Notes: generated by a model from the letters alone, not told the origin. Shown: positions 16,625 to 29,586, numbered from the stretch's first letter. The stretch: DNA of 42,973 bases from Oceanococcus sp. (GCA_030147945.1 JASBUL010000078.1:1-42973), one strand, 5' to 3'. Numbers and translations: made by a program.

Positions 16625-17430
16625 GCGTTCACCGTAAGCAGGCTACGAGCGCGTTTGAGGTCGACCCAGGCCTTGGCCTTTTCGCGCGGGCTGCGCAGCA
16701 AATAGGCCGGGTGATAGGTCACCACCACCGGCAAGCGCGCATCTCCGAAATGCTGGGGCTTGCCGCGCATGCGCCCGATCGGCTCTTCCGAACCCAGCAG
16801 ATTCTGGGCCGCGATGCGCCCGACCGCGATCAGCAGATCCGGCTGTACCAGAGCAATCTGGCGTTGCAGGTAGGGCATGTCCTGCGCGACCTCGTCCGGA
16901 CGCGGGTCGCGATTGTTGGGCGGGCGGAACTTGCAGATATTGGCGATGTACACATCGCGCTGACGCGACAGACCGATTGCGGCCAGCATCTGATCCAGCA
17001 ACTGGCCGGCGCGCCCTACAAAAGGTTCGCCGCGACGGTCCTCCTCGGCACCGGGCGCTTCCCCGATGACCATGACGCGAGCATCACGTGCACCCACGCC
17101 AAACACGGCCTGCTGGGCATCACCGCGCGACTGCGATTTGACGTAGGCCTCCAGAGCCGCCCAGTCCATGCGCGCGATAGCAGCCCGGCGCGCCGCCTCC
17201 GCTTCCTCTTCGTCACGTCGATCTGCGCTGAGCTGAGCCGCTGCTTGGGCCTGTGGGGGCGAAGTCGGCGGGCGCGCGGGCACCACTGGCGTCGGCCGCG
17301 CTTCAGGCTCGGGCGCTGCGGCTGGCTGTTCGGCGACGTCTGCAACAGGCGCTGCCTCGGCGGCGGACGCCGCGCGAGAGCGCCACAGGGTCAGGCCCAG
17401 TTCAGCCAGATGAGCGCGGGTATAGCTCAT
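16621..17430 (-). CDS. Family-4 uracil-DNA glycosylase-fold protein with ψ (HolD)-like N-terminal peptide
   Basis: This 269-aa protein has three parts. Residues 1-20 ([20 protein letters not shown]) contain L-x-x-L-G-[IL]-T-x-W followed by R, the pattern I recall at the N-terminus of E. coli ψ that docks on the clamp-loader collar. Residues 21-85 are a Pro/Ala/Glu-rich linker. Residues 90-269 are a family-4 UDG fold with motif [10 protein letters not shown] at 123-131, PPNNR at 170-174 and motif [12 protein letters not shown] around His240. The four cysteines that hold the [4Fe-4S] cluster in this family are absent; Cys166 is the only cysteine in the protein. The gene is immediately upstream of rimI, where E. 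coli has holD, and χ is encoded at 6042. A pipeline would call it uracil-DNA glycosylase. I infer a ψ subunit with a recruited UDG fold; glycosylase activity remains possible. Confidence 0.85.
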   Translation of the reverse strand: MSYTRAHLAELGLTLWRSRAASAAEAAPVADVAEQPAAAPEPEARPTPVVPARPPTSPPQAQAAAQLSADRRDEEEAEAARRAAIARMDWAALEAYVKSQSRGDAQQAVFGVGARDARVMVIGEAPGAEEDRRGEPFVGRAGQLLDQMLAAIGLSRQRDVYIANICKFRPPNNRDPRPDEVAQDMPYLQRQIALVQPDLLIAVGRIAAQNLLGSEEPIGRMRGKPQHFGDARLPVVVTYHPAYLLRSPREKAKAWVDLKRARSLLTVNA

Positions 17431-17436
17431 GGCGAC

Positions 17437-18222
17437 CTACTCGTCTCCGGGCAGATCCTGATCTGACGGGATCGAACGTCGACGTCGCCAGCGGCTGAGC
17501 GCCAGAACCGGGCCGGACACGGTGTAGACCAGCGCAAACCCGAACAGCACGCGCGGCGGATCCATGGCGATCAGCACGAACAGACTGACCATGATCAAAA
17601 CGTAGGCAAACGGTACCTTTTCCGACAACTTCAAATCCTTGAAGCTGCGATACGGCACGTTGCTGACCATCAGCAAGGCAGCCGCCAGCGTGATCACCAG
17701 CGCCGGCACGGCCATGACTTCTCCGCTCAAGCCACTGGTCTCGCACACCCACACAAAACCCACCACCAGCGCTGCGGCGGTCGGGCTTGGCAGGCCGAAA
17801 AAGTAGCCCTTATCTCCGTCGGACGCGACATACACATTGAAACGCGCCAGCCGCAGGGCGGTGCCCGCCACGTAGATGAAGGCGACCAGCCAGGCCACCT
17901 TGCCGCCCAGCCAGAAGGCGCCATCCAGCGTGTTCAGCGACCAGGTGTAAATCATCAGGGCCGCCGCTAGACCGAAGGTCACCAAGTCGGCCAGCGAGTC
18001 GTATTCCTTGCCGAAATCACTCTGAGTGTTGGTCAGGCGCGCAACCCGACCATCCAGCGCATCGGCGAACATGGCGGCGAAGACCGCCACAGCCGCGATC
18101 GAAAACCGGCCATTGATGGACGCCACGATGGCGTAGAAACCGCCGAACAATGTGGCGGTGGTGAACAAGTTGGGCAGCAGGTAGATCCCGCGGCGACGCT
18201 TGCTGACTTCAGGTTCAGCCAT
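17437..18222 (-). CDS. pssA: CDP-diacylglycerol-serine O-phosphatidyltransferase PssA (type II)
   Basis: PssA makes phosphatidylserine from CDP-diacylglycerol and serine, the committed step towards phosphatidylethanolamine. The 261-aa membrane protein carries a complete CDP-alcohol phosphotransferase signature at residues 54-79: D54-x2-D57-G-x2-A-R-x8-G-x3-D75-x3-D79, with the four aspartates that bind metal. Around it are several hydrophobic helices, so this is the integral type II enzyme and not the E. coli phospholipase D-like form. It starts one base after the PSD-like stop and ends six bases before the ψ-like gene, so the genes form one operon. An Arg-rich C-terminal tail (RWRRRR) faces the cytosol by the positive-inside rule. 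Confidence 0.95.
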   Translation of the reverse strand: MAEPEVSKRRRGIYLLPNLFTTATLFGGFYAIVASINGRFSIAAVAVFAAMFADALDGRVARLTNTQSDFGKEYDSLADLVTFGLAAALMIYTWSLNTLDGAFWLGGKVAWLVAFIYVAGTALRLARFNVYVASDGDKGYFFGLPSPTAAALVVGFVWVCETSGLSGEVMAVPALVITLAAALLMVSNVPYRSFKDLKLSEKVPFAYVLIMVSLFVLIAMDPPRVLFGFALVYTVSGPVLALSRWRRRRSIPSDQDLPGDE

Positions 18223-18223
18223 G

Positions 18224-18868
18224 TCAGGAACTCACATCCAGGTTGGAGGCGTTGTGCACCATTGTAGCCAGCACATCGCTGCCGGCACGAACCTTTTGCT
18301 GCAGCTTCACGTCGATACGGCTGTTGACCGGCACGTACAGGTCCAGGCGCCGGGCCAGACGACGCATGCCACAGCGACGCCCCTGCCCGACCCGCTGGCC
18401 AAATCCCGCATTACAGGGCCGCTGACCCAGCAGACTGCCCTCGCTGACCACCATCACGATGTCGTCGAACTCGTCGGTGCGAATCCAGCTGGCCTGTTCC
18501 GCATGACGCGCACCGCGCGGGGTTTTGATTTCCATCAGCGTGCCCTCACAGGGTGCTCGCAGATGGTAGACGCCGTAACGATTGATGCGGATGCTCAGGC
18601 GAATGGCGGCGCGATCCAGATAAGGGTCATGGCACTCGCGGCGGTGAACAATGGTGCCATCCACTGGCACCACCAAGCCCAGCGCCTGTGGTGGCACGAT
18701 GCGGTCGGTATCGCGCGACAACAGCGCTACCAGCGCACACAGCCCCCCGGCCACCACCCATGGCCAAGCCGAGGTCATGCTCATCGACAGCAACACCCCG
18801 ATCAAGGCCAACGGCACAAGCAAAACCCAGGCTTCCCTGGCCACATGCAAGAACGTGCTGTATTTCAT
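18224..18868 (-). CDS. psd: Phosphatidylserine decarboxylase-family protein lacking the Gly-Ser cleavage site
   Basis: By fold this is a short-form (type II, about 215-230 aa) PSD. An N-terminal hydrophobic region (about 14-50) is followed by SRDTDRIVPP, the VVPVDGT segment matching the PADG motif, RAPCEG matching RAPxxG, and a C-terminal lipoyl-like part ending VRAGSDVLATM. In active enzymes a Gly-Ser in the context RFGSRxDxxLP self-cleaves to form the pyruvoyl cofactor. Here the aligned segment reads RLARRLDLYVP with no Ser, and the conserved His of the HVNRAP segment is replaced by Tyr (VYHLRAP). It is therefore probably inactive as a decarboxylase. The chosen ATG (18868, 214 aa) lies just past the ilvC terminator; the frame beginning at 18913 starts inside that hairpin. 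It sits one base before pssA. Confidence 0.82.
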   Translation of the reverse strand: MKYSTFLHVAREAWVLLVPLALIGVLLSMSMTSAWPWVVAGGLCALVALLSRDTDRIVPPQALGLVVPVDGTIVHRRECHDPYLDRAAIRLSIRINRYGVYHLRAPCEGTLMEIKTPRGARHAEQASWIRTDEFDDIVMVVSEGSLLGQRPCNAGFGQRVGQGRRCGMRRLARRLDLYVPVNSRIDVKLQQKVRAGSDVLATMVHNASNLDVSS

Positions 18869-18896
18869 GGTGAGCGCGCGCCGAAACCCCGTAAAC

Positions 18897-18926
18897 AAAA
18901 AATGGGCTGACAAGTCAGCCCATTTT
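18897..18926 (-). terminator. Rho-independent terminator after ilvC
   Basis: A perfect stem TGGGCTGAC / GTCAGCCCA (18903-18911 with 18914-18922) has a two-base AA centre. It can extend through flanking A/T pairs and is followed on the minus strand by TTTTTTG. It lies about 31 bases after the ilvC stop and only 28 bases before the PSD-like start. Confidence 0.9.
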
Positions 18927-18956
18927 CAATCTTTTCTGGCAAGCCGTGGGGACGTT

Positions 18957-20482
<1,526 letters not shown>

Positions 20483-20509
20483 CGCAACAAGCGGCAAAAA
20501 AGGGGCGCG

Positions 20510-20538
20510 AACATACTGCTCAGCGCGGCGAAAATCAA
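20510..20538 (-). promoter_or_regulatory. Candidate σ70 promoter for ilvH-ilvC
   Basis: On the minus strand TTGATT (20533-20538), a 17-bp spacer and TATGTT (20510-20515) give four of six matches at each box with ideal spacing. The predicted start is near 20503, about 20 bases before the ilvH ATG. The short leader leaves no room for an attenuator with an Ile/Val/Leu leader peptide. Confidence 0.5.
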
Positions 20539-20603
20539 GCTGGACTCGGGCCTTGAGGCCTTCGGCTGGCCACCAACATGCACAAGGCGCCGTACAAAAG
20601 CCT

Positions 20604-20632
20604 TTATCTGCGTGTCGAAAATTCATTAGAAT
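20604..20632 (+). promoter_or_regulatory. Candidate promoter for ilvB
   Basis: TAGAAT at 20627-20632 matches five of six bases of the -10 consensus. Seventeen bases upstream is a weak -35, TTATCT (20604-20609). The predicted start is near 20639, only about 16 bases before the ilvB ATG. It stands back to back with the ilvH promoter, and about 65 bp between them are free for regulator binding. Confidence 0.4.
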
Positions 20633-20654
20633 GCGCGGTTCTGTGCAGCGCAAC

Positions 20655-22520
20655 ATGAAAATCCCCATGACCGAAGATTTTGGCCCTGAAGCCGCCCCCA
20701 AGCACCCCCTGTCCGGAACCCGCATGACGGGTGCAGAGATTGTCGTACAGGTGCTTGCAGACGAAGGCGTCGACACGGTATTCGGTTACAGCGGAGGCGC
20801 CATTCTGCCCAGCTATGACGCGATCTTCCGTTACAACAACGACAATCGCCTGGCCGATGGCAGCGACCCGATGCCGCTGATCGTGCCTGCCAATGAGCAG
20901 GGCGCGGGCTTCATGGCCGCCGGCTACGCGCGTGCCAGCGGCAAGGTCGGGGTCGCCCTGGTCACCTCCGGACCCGGCGCAACCAACACCGTGACCCCGG
21001 TGCGTGATTGCATGGCCGATTCCATTCCGATCGTGGTGATCTGCGGCCAGGTGCCGACCGGCGCCATCGGCACCGATGGCTTCCAGGAAGCGCCGGTGGC
21101 CAACATCATGGGCGCGGCTGCCAAACACGTGTTTCTGGTCACCGACCCGGCGCGTCTGGAAGAAACCATGCGCACCGCCTTCGAGATCGCCCGCACCGGT
21201 CGCCCCGGCCCGGTGGTGATCGACATTCCCAAGGACGTCCAGAACTGGGAAGGCGAATATCAGGGCTCCGGCTACCTGCCGGTGCCGGGATACCGCCAGC
21301 GCATGCATGCGGTGTCACGCAACAAGCTGTCGCAGCTGGAATGCGTACGTTTCTTCGACATGCTGAAGGAATCGCGCCGCCCGCTGATCTACGCAGGCGG
21401 CGGCGTTATCAATGGCGAAGCCTCAGCCGAGCTGGCCACTCTGGCGCGCGAGTTGAAAATCCCGGTGGTCACCACCCTGATGGGCCTGGGCGCTTTCGAC
21501 ACCACCGACGATCTGTGTATGCACATGCTGGGTATGCACGGCACGGCATACGCCAACTATGCGGTGGATGATTGCGATTTCCTGATTGCCCTGGGCGCCC
21601 GTTTCGATGACCGCGTGGCCGGCAACCCCAACGAGTTTGCCGCCAACGCCCGCCATATTGCCCACTTCGACATCGACCACTCGGAAATCGACAAGGTCAA
21701 GGCCACCGACTGGCACCACGTCGGCATCCTCAAGAATGCCCTGCAGGCACTGATCGACTACGCGCGGAAAAACCCGCTGCCGCATGATTTCACCGAGTGG
21801 ACGGATCACCTCAAAGCCCTCAAGGCCGCCCACCCCATGGCCTACAAGCCGGACGGTGACGACATACAGCCGCAGCATGTGATCGAGGAAATCAACAAGA
21901 TCACCAAGGGCGAAGCCATCATCAGCACCGGCGTCGGCCAGCACCAGATGTGGGCGGCACAGTTCTTTGACTTCCGCGAGCCGCGCCTGTGGCTGACCTC
22001 GGGCAGCATGGGCACGATGGGCTTCGGCCTGCCGGCCGCCATTGGCGCCCAGTTCGCCCAGCGCGAACGTCTGGTCATCGACATCGACGGCGACGCCTCC
22101 ATCCGCATGAACATCGGCGAGCTGGAAACCGCTACAACCTATGGCCTGCCGGTCAAGGTGGTGGTGCTCAACAACATCGGCGACGGCATGGTGCGCCAGT
22201 GGCAAAAGCTGTTTTTCAAGAGCCGCTTCTCCGCCACCGACAAGTCACTGCATAAAAAAGACTTCATCAAGGCGGCCGAAGCCGACGGCTACGAATGGGC
22301 CAAACGGGTCGACAACAAGGCCGACCTGCCCGGCGTGATCGCCGACTTCCTGGCCTTTGAAGGCCCGGCATTTCTTGAAGTCATGGTCGACCGCGACGCC
22401 GGCGTGTACCCGATGGTCGGGCCGGGCATGAGCTACCGCCAGATGATCACCGGCGACTACATCGCCAACCGCTACGACACGGCGGCCAGCGAAGAAACCG
22501 ACGCCTCCGAGATGTTCTGA
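20655..22520 (+). CDS. ilvB: Acetolactate synthase large (catalytic) subunit
   Basis: This thiamine-diphosphate enzyme condenses pyruvate with pyruvate or 2-oxobutyrate, the first common step of branched-chain amino acid synthesis. The 621-aa product (ATG at 20655) has the three TPP-enzyme domains. The catalytic Glu81 is in ANEQGAGFMAAGYAR. The TPP/Mg motif GDASIRMN is at 479-486, with VVVLNN downstream. Two features differ from the common form: ANEQ where most enzymes have RHEQ, and a longer loop before it (about 60-78). GDA replaces GDG in the Mg motif. It belongs to a less common ALS branch, but nothing indicates loss of activity. A 12-residue later ATG (20667) is an alternative start. The stop overlaps the pldA start. 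Confidence 0.94.
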   Translation: MKIPMTEDFGPEAAPKHPLSGTRMTGAEIVVQVLADEGVDTVFGYSGGAILPSYDAIFRYNNDNRLADGSDPMPLIVPANEQGAGFMAAGYARASGKVGVALVTSGPGATNTVTPVRDCMADSIPIVVICGQVPTGAIGTDGFQEAPVANIMGAAAKHVFLVTDPARLEETMRTAFEIARTGRPGPVVIDIPKDVQNWEGEYQGSGYLPVPGYRQRMHAVSRNKLSQLECVRFFDMLKESRRPLIYAGGGVINGEASAELATLARELKIPVVTTLMGLGAFDTTDDLCMHMLGMHGTAYANYAVDDCDFLIALGARFDDRVAGNPNEFAANARHIAHFDIDHSEIDKVKATDWHHVGILKNALQALIDYARKNPLPHDFTEWTDHLKALKAAHPMAYKPDGDDIQPQHVIEEINKITKGEAIISTGVGQHQMWAAQFFDFREPRLWLTSGSMGTMGFGLPAAIGAQFAQRERLVIDIDGDASIRMNIGELETATTYGLPVKVVVLNNIGDGMVRQWQKLFFKSRFSATDKSLHKKDFIKAAEADGYEWAKRVDNKADLPGVIADFLAFEGPAFLEVMVDRDAGVYPMVGPGMSYRQMITGDYIANRYDTAASEETDASEMF

Positions 22521-23455
22521 TGCGGCGCCTCGGCCTGTGTCTGCGCGTCGCCTGTAGTGGCCTGTTGCTGATCGGCGCCAGCACTTCGGCGAACGCCAGC
22601 AGCGCGGATGAAAATGACGAGGTCTCTACGGTCGAACTGGAGGCAGAAGCCCTGCCCCAGGCGCAGCGCCGCGATCTCGAGCTGTCCGCGCGACGCAATC
22701 CGTACGCGATCTCACCGCACAAGCCGAATTTTCTGCTGCCACTGAGCTGGTCGCGGCGCACCCATGGCGCGCCCTTCAACGTGTCCGACAGCGAACTGCA
22801 AAACTTCGAGGTCAAATTCCAGCTCAGCTTCAAGGTGGCAATCTGGGAAGAGCCGCTGTCATTGCCGCTGGATCTGTATTTCGCCTACACCGGGCGCTCG
22901 TTCTGGCAGGCCTTCAATCGCGACAAGTCCGCACCGTTTCGCGATACCAATCATGAACCCGAAGCCTTTGTGTCGACCTTTGGCGACTGGGAACTGGGGC
23001 CGCTGCGCGACATCAACATGCGTGCAGGTTTCAGCCACCAGTCCAACGGACAGCCGCTGCCACTGTCACGCAGCTGGAATCGGATCTACACCGGCGTGGA
23101 AGCCCGCTGGCGGCGCTTCTTTCTCGATCTGGTGCTGTGGGACCGCCTGCCCGAAGACCCCAAAGACGGACCGGATGATCCCAAGGGCGATGACAACCCC
23201 GACATCGAACGCTACATCGGCAATGGCCAGTTTTCGGTCGGCTGGGTGATCGACAACAAGACCGTGCGGGTGAGCCTGCGCAACAACCTGCGCGCCGATA
23301 ATCGCGGCGCACTCACGGCCGCCTTCACCTACCCGATCAACACCCGCCTCAAAGGTTACGTCGAGTTCTTCAGCGGTTACGGCGAAACCCTGATCGACTA
23401 CAACCACAGCAACGAGCGCCTGAGCGTCGGCATCGCCCTGAGCGACTGGCCCTAG
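22520..23455 (+). CDS. pldA: Outer membrane phospholipase A (OMPLA)
   Basis: PldA is a 12-strand outer-membrane β-barrel enzyme that hydrolyses phospholipids misplaced in the outer leaflet. The 311-aa product has a cleavable signal peptide (about 1-26, ending SANA), an acidic N-terminal stretch, then alternating β-strand pattern. The catalytic set is intact: His173 and Ser175 in GFSHQSNGQ, and Asn187 in SWNRIY, with the same Ser-to-Asn spacing of 12 as E. coli (144/156). YTGRSFWQ and the final aromatic strand are also typical. The ATG overlaps the ilvB stop by one base (TGATG), so it may be translated from the ilvB message. An Asp-rich surface loop (about 213-232) could bind the Ca2+ that activates the enzyme; this is inference. 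Confidence 0.94.
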   Translation: MRRLGLCLRVACSGLLLIGASTSANASSADENDEVSTVELEAEALPQAQRRDLELSARRNPYAISPHKPNFLLPLSWSRRTHGAPFNVSDSELQNFEVKFQLSFKVAIWEEPLSLPLDLYFAYTGRSFWQAFNRDKSAPFRDTNHEPEAFVSTFGDWELGPLRDINMRAGFSHQSNGQPLPLSRSWNRIYTGVEARWRRFFLDLVLWDRLPEDPKDGPDDPKGDDNPDIERYIGNGQFSVGWVIDNKTVRVSLRNNLRADNRGALTAAFTYPINTRLKGYVEFFSGYGETLIDYNHSNERLSVGIALSDWP

Positions 23456-23463
23456 CGCGAGCC

Positions 23464-23919
23464 TCAGCGTCGCGCGCGGAAGAACGCGCGCAACACGCTC
23501 GCGCATTCATCCTCACGCACGCCCGCGGTCAAGGCCACCGCATGATTCAGACGCGGCGCACTGAGCACGTCATACACCGAGCCGGCCGCGCCGGCCTTGG
23601 GGTCCGCCGCGCCATAAACCACCCGGGCAACCCGCGACTGCACGATGGCACCGGCGCACATGACGCACGGCTCCAGCGTGACGTACAAGGTCAGCCCGGG
23701 AAGGCGGTAATTGCCGAGCGCCTGGCCGGCAGCACGCAGGGCGACGATCTCGGCATGCGCCGTACAGTCATGTGCACTGATCGGCTGGTTATGCCCCTGA
23801 GCCACCAGCTGATCATCGGCCACCAGCAAGGCCCCGACCGGAACCTCACCCAGCGCCTGGGCAGCGCGGGCCTGCTCCAGCGCCTGCGCCATCCAGTACT
23901 GATCCTGCTCTATTCCCAC
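23464..23919 (-). CDS. tadA: tRNA-specific adenosine deaminase TadA
   Basis: TadA converts A34 to inosine in the anticodon of tRNA-Arg(ACG). The 151-aa product has the zinc site H55-A-E57 and P-C85-x-x-C88 ([11 protein letters not shown]), plus the family strings EVPVGALLV and [15 protein letters not shown]. The GTG start at 23919 lies inside the last codons of guaA (10-bp overlap) and gives the conserved QYWMAQAL start region. The ATG at 23892 would remove it. tadA follows guaB-guaA, as in many pseudomonads, and is convergent with pldA. Confidence 0.94.
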   Translation of the reverse strand: MGIEQDQYWMAQALEQARAAQALGEVPVGALLVADDQLVAQGHNQPISAHDCTAHAEIVALRAAGQALGNYRLPGLTLYVTLEPCVMCAGAIVQSRVARVVYGAADPKAGAAGSVYDVLSAPRLNHAVALTAGVREDECASVLRAFFRARR

Positions 23920-25484
23920 TCGATCGTGGCCGGCGGCTTGCCGGACACGTCGTAGACCACACGGCTCACGCCTTCAATTTCATTGACGATGCGGCGCGAG
24001 ACCTTGTCGAGAAACTCGTACGGCAGATGTGCCCAGCGCGCGGTCATGAAGTCGATGGTTTCGACGGCGCGCAGCGCAATCACCGGCGCGTAACGCCGAC
24101 CATCGCCGGTCACGCCGACCGATTTGACCGGCAGCCACACGGCAAAAGCCTGGCTGACCTGGTCATACAGACCTGCGGCACGCAGCTCGCTGATGAAAAT
24201 GTCATCCGCCACACGCAGGGTGTCAGCGGCTTGCGGGTCGACCTCGCCAAGCATGCGCACAGCCAGCCCCGGCCCCGGGAACGGATGGCGGAACACCGAT
24301 TCGCGCGGCAATCCCAGTTCCAGACCGAGACGACGCACTTCATCCTTGAACAGCTCACGCAGCGGCTCGACCAGCTTGAGCTTCATCTGTTCGGGCAATC
24401 CGCCAACATTGTGATGCGACTTGATCACATGGGCCTTGCCGGTGCTGGCGCCGGCCGATTCGATCACGTCGGGGTAGATCGTGCCCTGCGCCAGCCACTT
24501 CACATCACTGAGCTTGGCCGCTTCCTCATCGAACACCTCGATAAACAGACGACCGATGATCTTGCGCTTGGCTTCCGGGTCACTCTCGCCCGCCAGGGCT
24601 GTCATGAAGCGCTCCTGGGCATTGACCCGGATGACATTGACCCCGAGATGATCGGCGAAGGTCTTCATGACCTGATCGCCTTCGTTCAGGCGCAGCAAGC
24701 CGTTGTCGACAAACACGCAGACCAGCTGATCGCCGATCGCCTTGTGCAGCAAGGCCGCCACCACCGAGGAATCAACCCCGCCGGACAGTGCCAGCAGGAC
24801 TTTGTCCTGGCCGACCTGCTCGCGTACGCGGGCGGTCGCATCGTGAATGATGTTGCCCGAGGTCCAGGCGCTGCCGCAGCCACAGATGTCGTGCAGGAAG
24901 CGGCCCAGTATGCGCTGGCCCTGCGCCGTGTGGGTGACTTCCGGGTGGAACTGCACACCGTAGATATTGCGCTCGGCATCAGCCATGCCGGCAATCGGTA
25001 CGTCGGCGGTGCTGGCCATCAACTTGAAGCCATCCGGCAACGCGGTCACGCGATCACCATGACTCATCCAGACATCCAGCAGGCCGTGCCCTTCGTCATT
25101 GACACGGTCCTCGATGTCCCTGAGCAAGGCGGTGTGGCCGCGGGCGCGAATTTCGGCGTAGCCAAACTCCTGGGTGTGCCCACCCTCGACCGTGCCACCC
25201 AGCGACTGGGCCAGCAGCTGCATGCCGTAGCAAATACCCAGCACCGGCACATCAGCCGCCAAAACAGCCTGCGGCAACGTCGGTGCATTGCTGGCGGTGA
25301 CCGATTCCGGGCCGCCGGAGAGGATGATGCCGCGGGCCTTGAAATCACTGATCATCGCGGGATCCACGTCCCACGGGAGAATTTCGCAATACACGCCGGC
25401 CTCGCGCACACGACGCGCGATCAGCTGAGTGTACTGAGAGCCGTAATCCAGGATCAGGATTCGGTCGGCATGGATATCCAGCAT
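23910..25484 (-). CDS. guaA: GMP synthase (glutamine-hydrolysing)
   Basis: GuaA aminates XMP to GMP using glutamine and ATP. The 524-aa product starts at the ATG at 25484 ([20 protein letters not shown]); a longer frame to 25658 is antisense-type noise inside guaB. The N-terminal class I amidotransferase has nucleophile Cys85 in [11 protein letters not shown] and the His/Glu pair in VQFHPEV. The central ATP pyrophosphatase has the PP-loop [14 protein letters not shown]. The C-terminal dimerisation domain ends IEWE. It lies 13 bp after guaB and its end overlaps tadA. Confidence 0.98.
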   Translation of the reverse strand: MLDIHADRILILDYGSQYTQLIARRVREAGVYCEILPWDVDPAMISDFKARGIILSGGPESVTASNAPTLPQAVLAADVPVLGICYGMQLLAQSLGGTVEGGHTQEFGYAEIRARGHTALLRDIEDRVNDEGHGLLDVWMSHGDRVTALPDGFKLMASTADVPIAGMADAERNIYGVQFHPEVTHTAQGQRILGRFLHDICGCGSAWTSGNIIHDATARVREQVGQDKVLLALSGGVDSSVVAALLHKAIGDQLVCVFVDNGLLRLNEGDQVMKTFADHLGVNVIRVNAQERFMTALAGESDPEAKRKIIGRLFIEVFDEEAAKLSDVKWLAQGTIYPDVIESAGASTGKAHVIKSHHNVGGLPEQMKLKLVEPLRELFKDEVRRLGLELGLPRESVFRHPFPGPGLAVRMLGEVDPQAADTLRVADDIFISELRAAGLYDQVSQAFAVWLPVKSVGVTGDGRRYAPVIALRAVETIDFMTARWAHLPYEFLDKVSRRIVNEIEGVSRVVYDVSGKPPATIEWE

Positions 25485-25497
25485 GGCTCTACTCGTT

Positions 25498-28371
<2,874 letters not shown>

Positions 28372-28423
28372 CTCCGCTATAATTCCCGGCTTACTTACGC
28401 CAATAATTAGCAAGGGAATGGAC

Positions 28424-29518
28424 ATGCGCATTCTGCTCTCCGTCGCACTCTTTGGGGGGGTCGTCGGCCAAGCTTTAGCAGGCAATTATGACGATCGACT
28501 GTACATCTCACCGGGCGCGTCCTACGTCATCACCGACGCCGGTCGTGGTGAGGACGAGGATGTCGGCTACTCACTGACGCTGGGTATGCCGGTTTCCGAA
28601 AACCGCAACTACGAACTCGATCTGGGTTACGCGGGCCTCGGCAACACCGACCTTTACAACCTTAACGTCAACATGCTGACGTTCTTCGATCCCAACACGC
28701 CGGGCCTGTTCACCCTGCTGAGCGGTGGTGTGCTGCACGCCGACGGCGGCCCGGGTGATGACTACTTCAGCGCCAACCTGGCTGGCGGTATCGGCGCCAT
28801 GATCCCTGCCTTTTACGGCAGCGTGCGCCTGGAAGCCTTACTGCGCGCCGACCTGCACTTCAACGAAGATGCCGGTCTGGGCGGCAAGAAAGCCTTCGCC
28901 GAACCGATCTTCCGCCTGGGTTACAGCATTCCGCTCGGCGCCAAGCCGCAGGCCGCTGCGCCGCAAGGCGACAATGTTGCCGTGGTCGACCCGATGGGCG
29001 CTGACAGCGACAGCGATGGCGTCAATGACGATGCCGATCTGTGCCCCGGCACGCCGCTGGGCACCGTGGTTGACGCCACCGGTTGCGCCGTTGGCAACAA
29101 CGCCGGCAGCGTGACGCCGGCCGATTGCCGCCAGCCGCGCCTGGATGAGGCCGTCGACGAATACGGCTGCGCCGTGGACCGTTCGGTCATCCTCAACGAC
29201 GTCAACTTCGAGTTCGACAGTGACGTGTTGACCGGCCAGGCCGAGTCCGTGCTGGATGACGTGGCTCAGGTGATCTCAACCATGCCCGACGCCACCATCG
29301 AAATCGCTGGCCACACCAGCGACGAAGGCGACGAGTACTACAACATTGATCTGTCCCAGCGCCGTGCCCAGGCCGTGCGCGAGTACCTGATCAATGCCGG
29401 TGTCAGCGCTGCGCAGCTGGCGGCCAAGGGTTATGGCGACAACGCGCCCTTGAAGCCGAACACCACCATCGGCGGTCGTCGGGAAAACCGCCGCGTCGAA
29501 GTGCGCGTGGTGCAGTAA
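28424..29518 (+). CDS. OmpA-family outer membrane protein (β-barrel, TSP3-like repeat, OmpA/MotB domain)
   Basis: This outer-membrane protein ties the membrane to peptidoglycan. I prefer the ATG at 28424 (364 aa) because AAGGGA (28412-28417) is six bases upstream; it directly abuts the other ATG at 28418. A signal peptide ends about residue 20 (GQALA). Residues 20-175 show alternating strands of a small barrel. Residues 193-215 form an Asp-rich thrombospondin-3-like calcium-binding repeat (DSDSDGVNDDADLCPGTPLG) with paired cysteines. Residues 250-364 are the OmpA C-terminal domain (VNFEFDSDVLT, GHTSDEGDEYYNIDLSQRRA), with the Asp and Arg that bind diaminopimelate, ending NRRVEVRVVQ. A strong promoter and terminator mark it as a monocistronic, probably abundant protein. 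Confidence 0.93.
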   Translation: MRILLSVALFGGVVGQALAGNYDDRLYISPGASYVITDAGRGEDEDVGYSLTLGMPVSENRNYELDLGYAGLGNTDLYNLNVNMLTFFDPNTPGLFTLLSGGVLHADGGPGDDYFSANLAGGIGAMIPAFYGSVRLEALLRADLHFNEDAGLGGKKAFAEPIFRLGYSIPLGAKPQAAAPQGDNVAVVDPMGADSDSDGVNDDADLCPGTPLGTVVDATGCAVGNNAGSVTPADCRQPRLDEAVDEYGCAVDRSVILNDVNFEFDSDVLTGQAESVLDDVAQVISTMPDATIEIAGHTSDEGDEYYNIDLSQRRAQAVREYLINAGVSAAQLAAKGYGDNAPLKPNTTIGGRRENRRVEVRVVQ

Positions 29519-29541
29519 AAGCAGCCCTTCAAGGCCATTGG

Positions 29542-29571
29542 AAAAGGCGCAAAGGAACTTGCGCCTTTTTT
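29542..29571 (+). terminator. Rho-independent terminator after the OmpA-family gene
   Basis: Stem AAGGCGCAA / TTGCGCCTT with a six-base AGGAAC loop, extendable by A/T pairs and followed by TTTTTT. It starts 24 bases after the stop codon. Confidence 0.92.
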
Positions 29572-29586
29572 ATCCGCCTAAATAGG

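Noticed and set aside
15563-16705. Plus-strand frame of 380 codons
   Set aside because: It is antisense to the NasS-like gene and rimI, both of which have clear family motifs.
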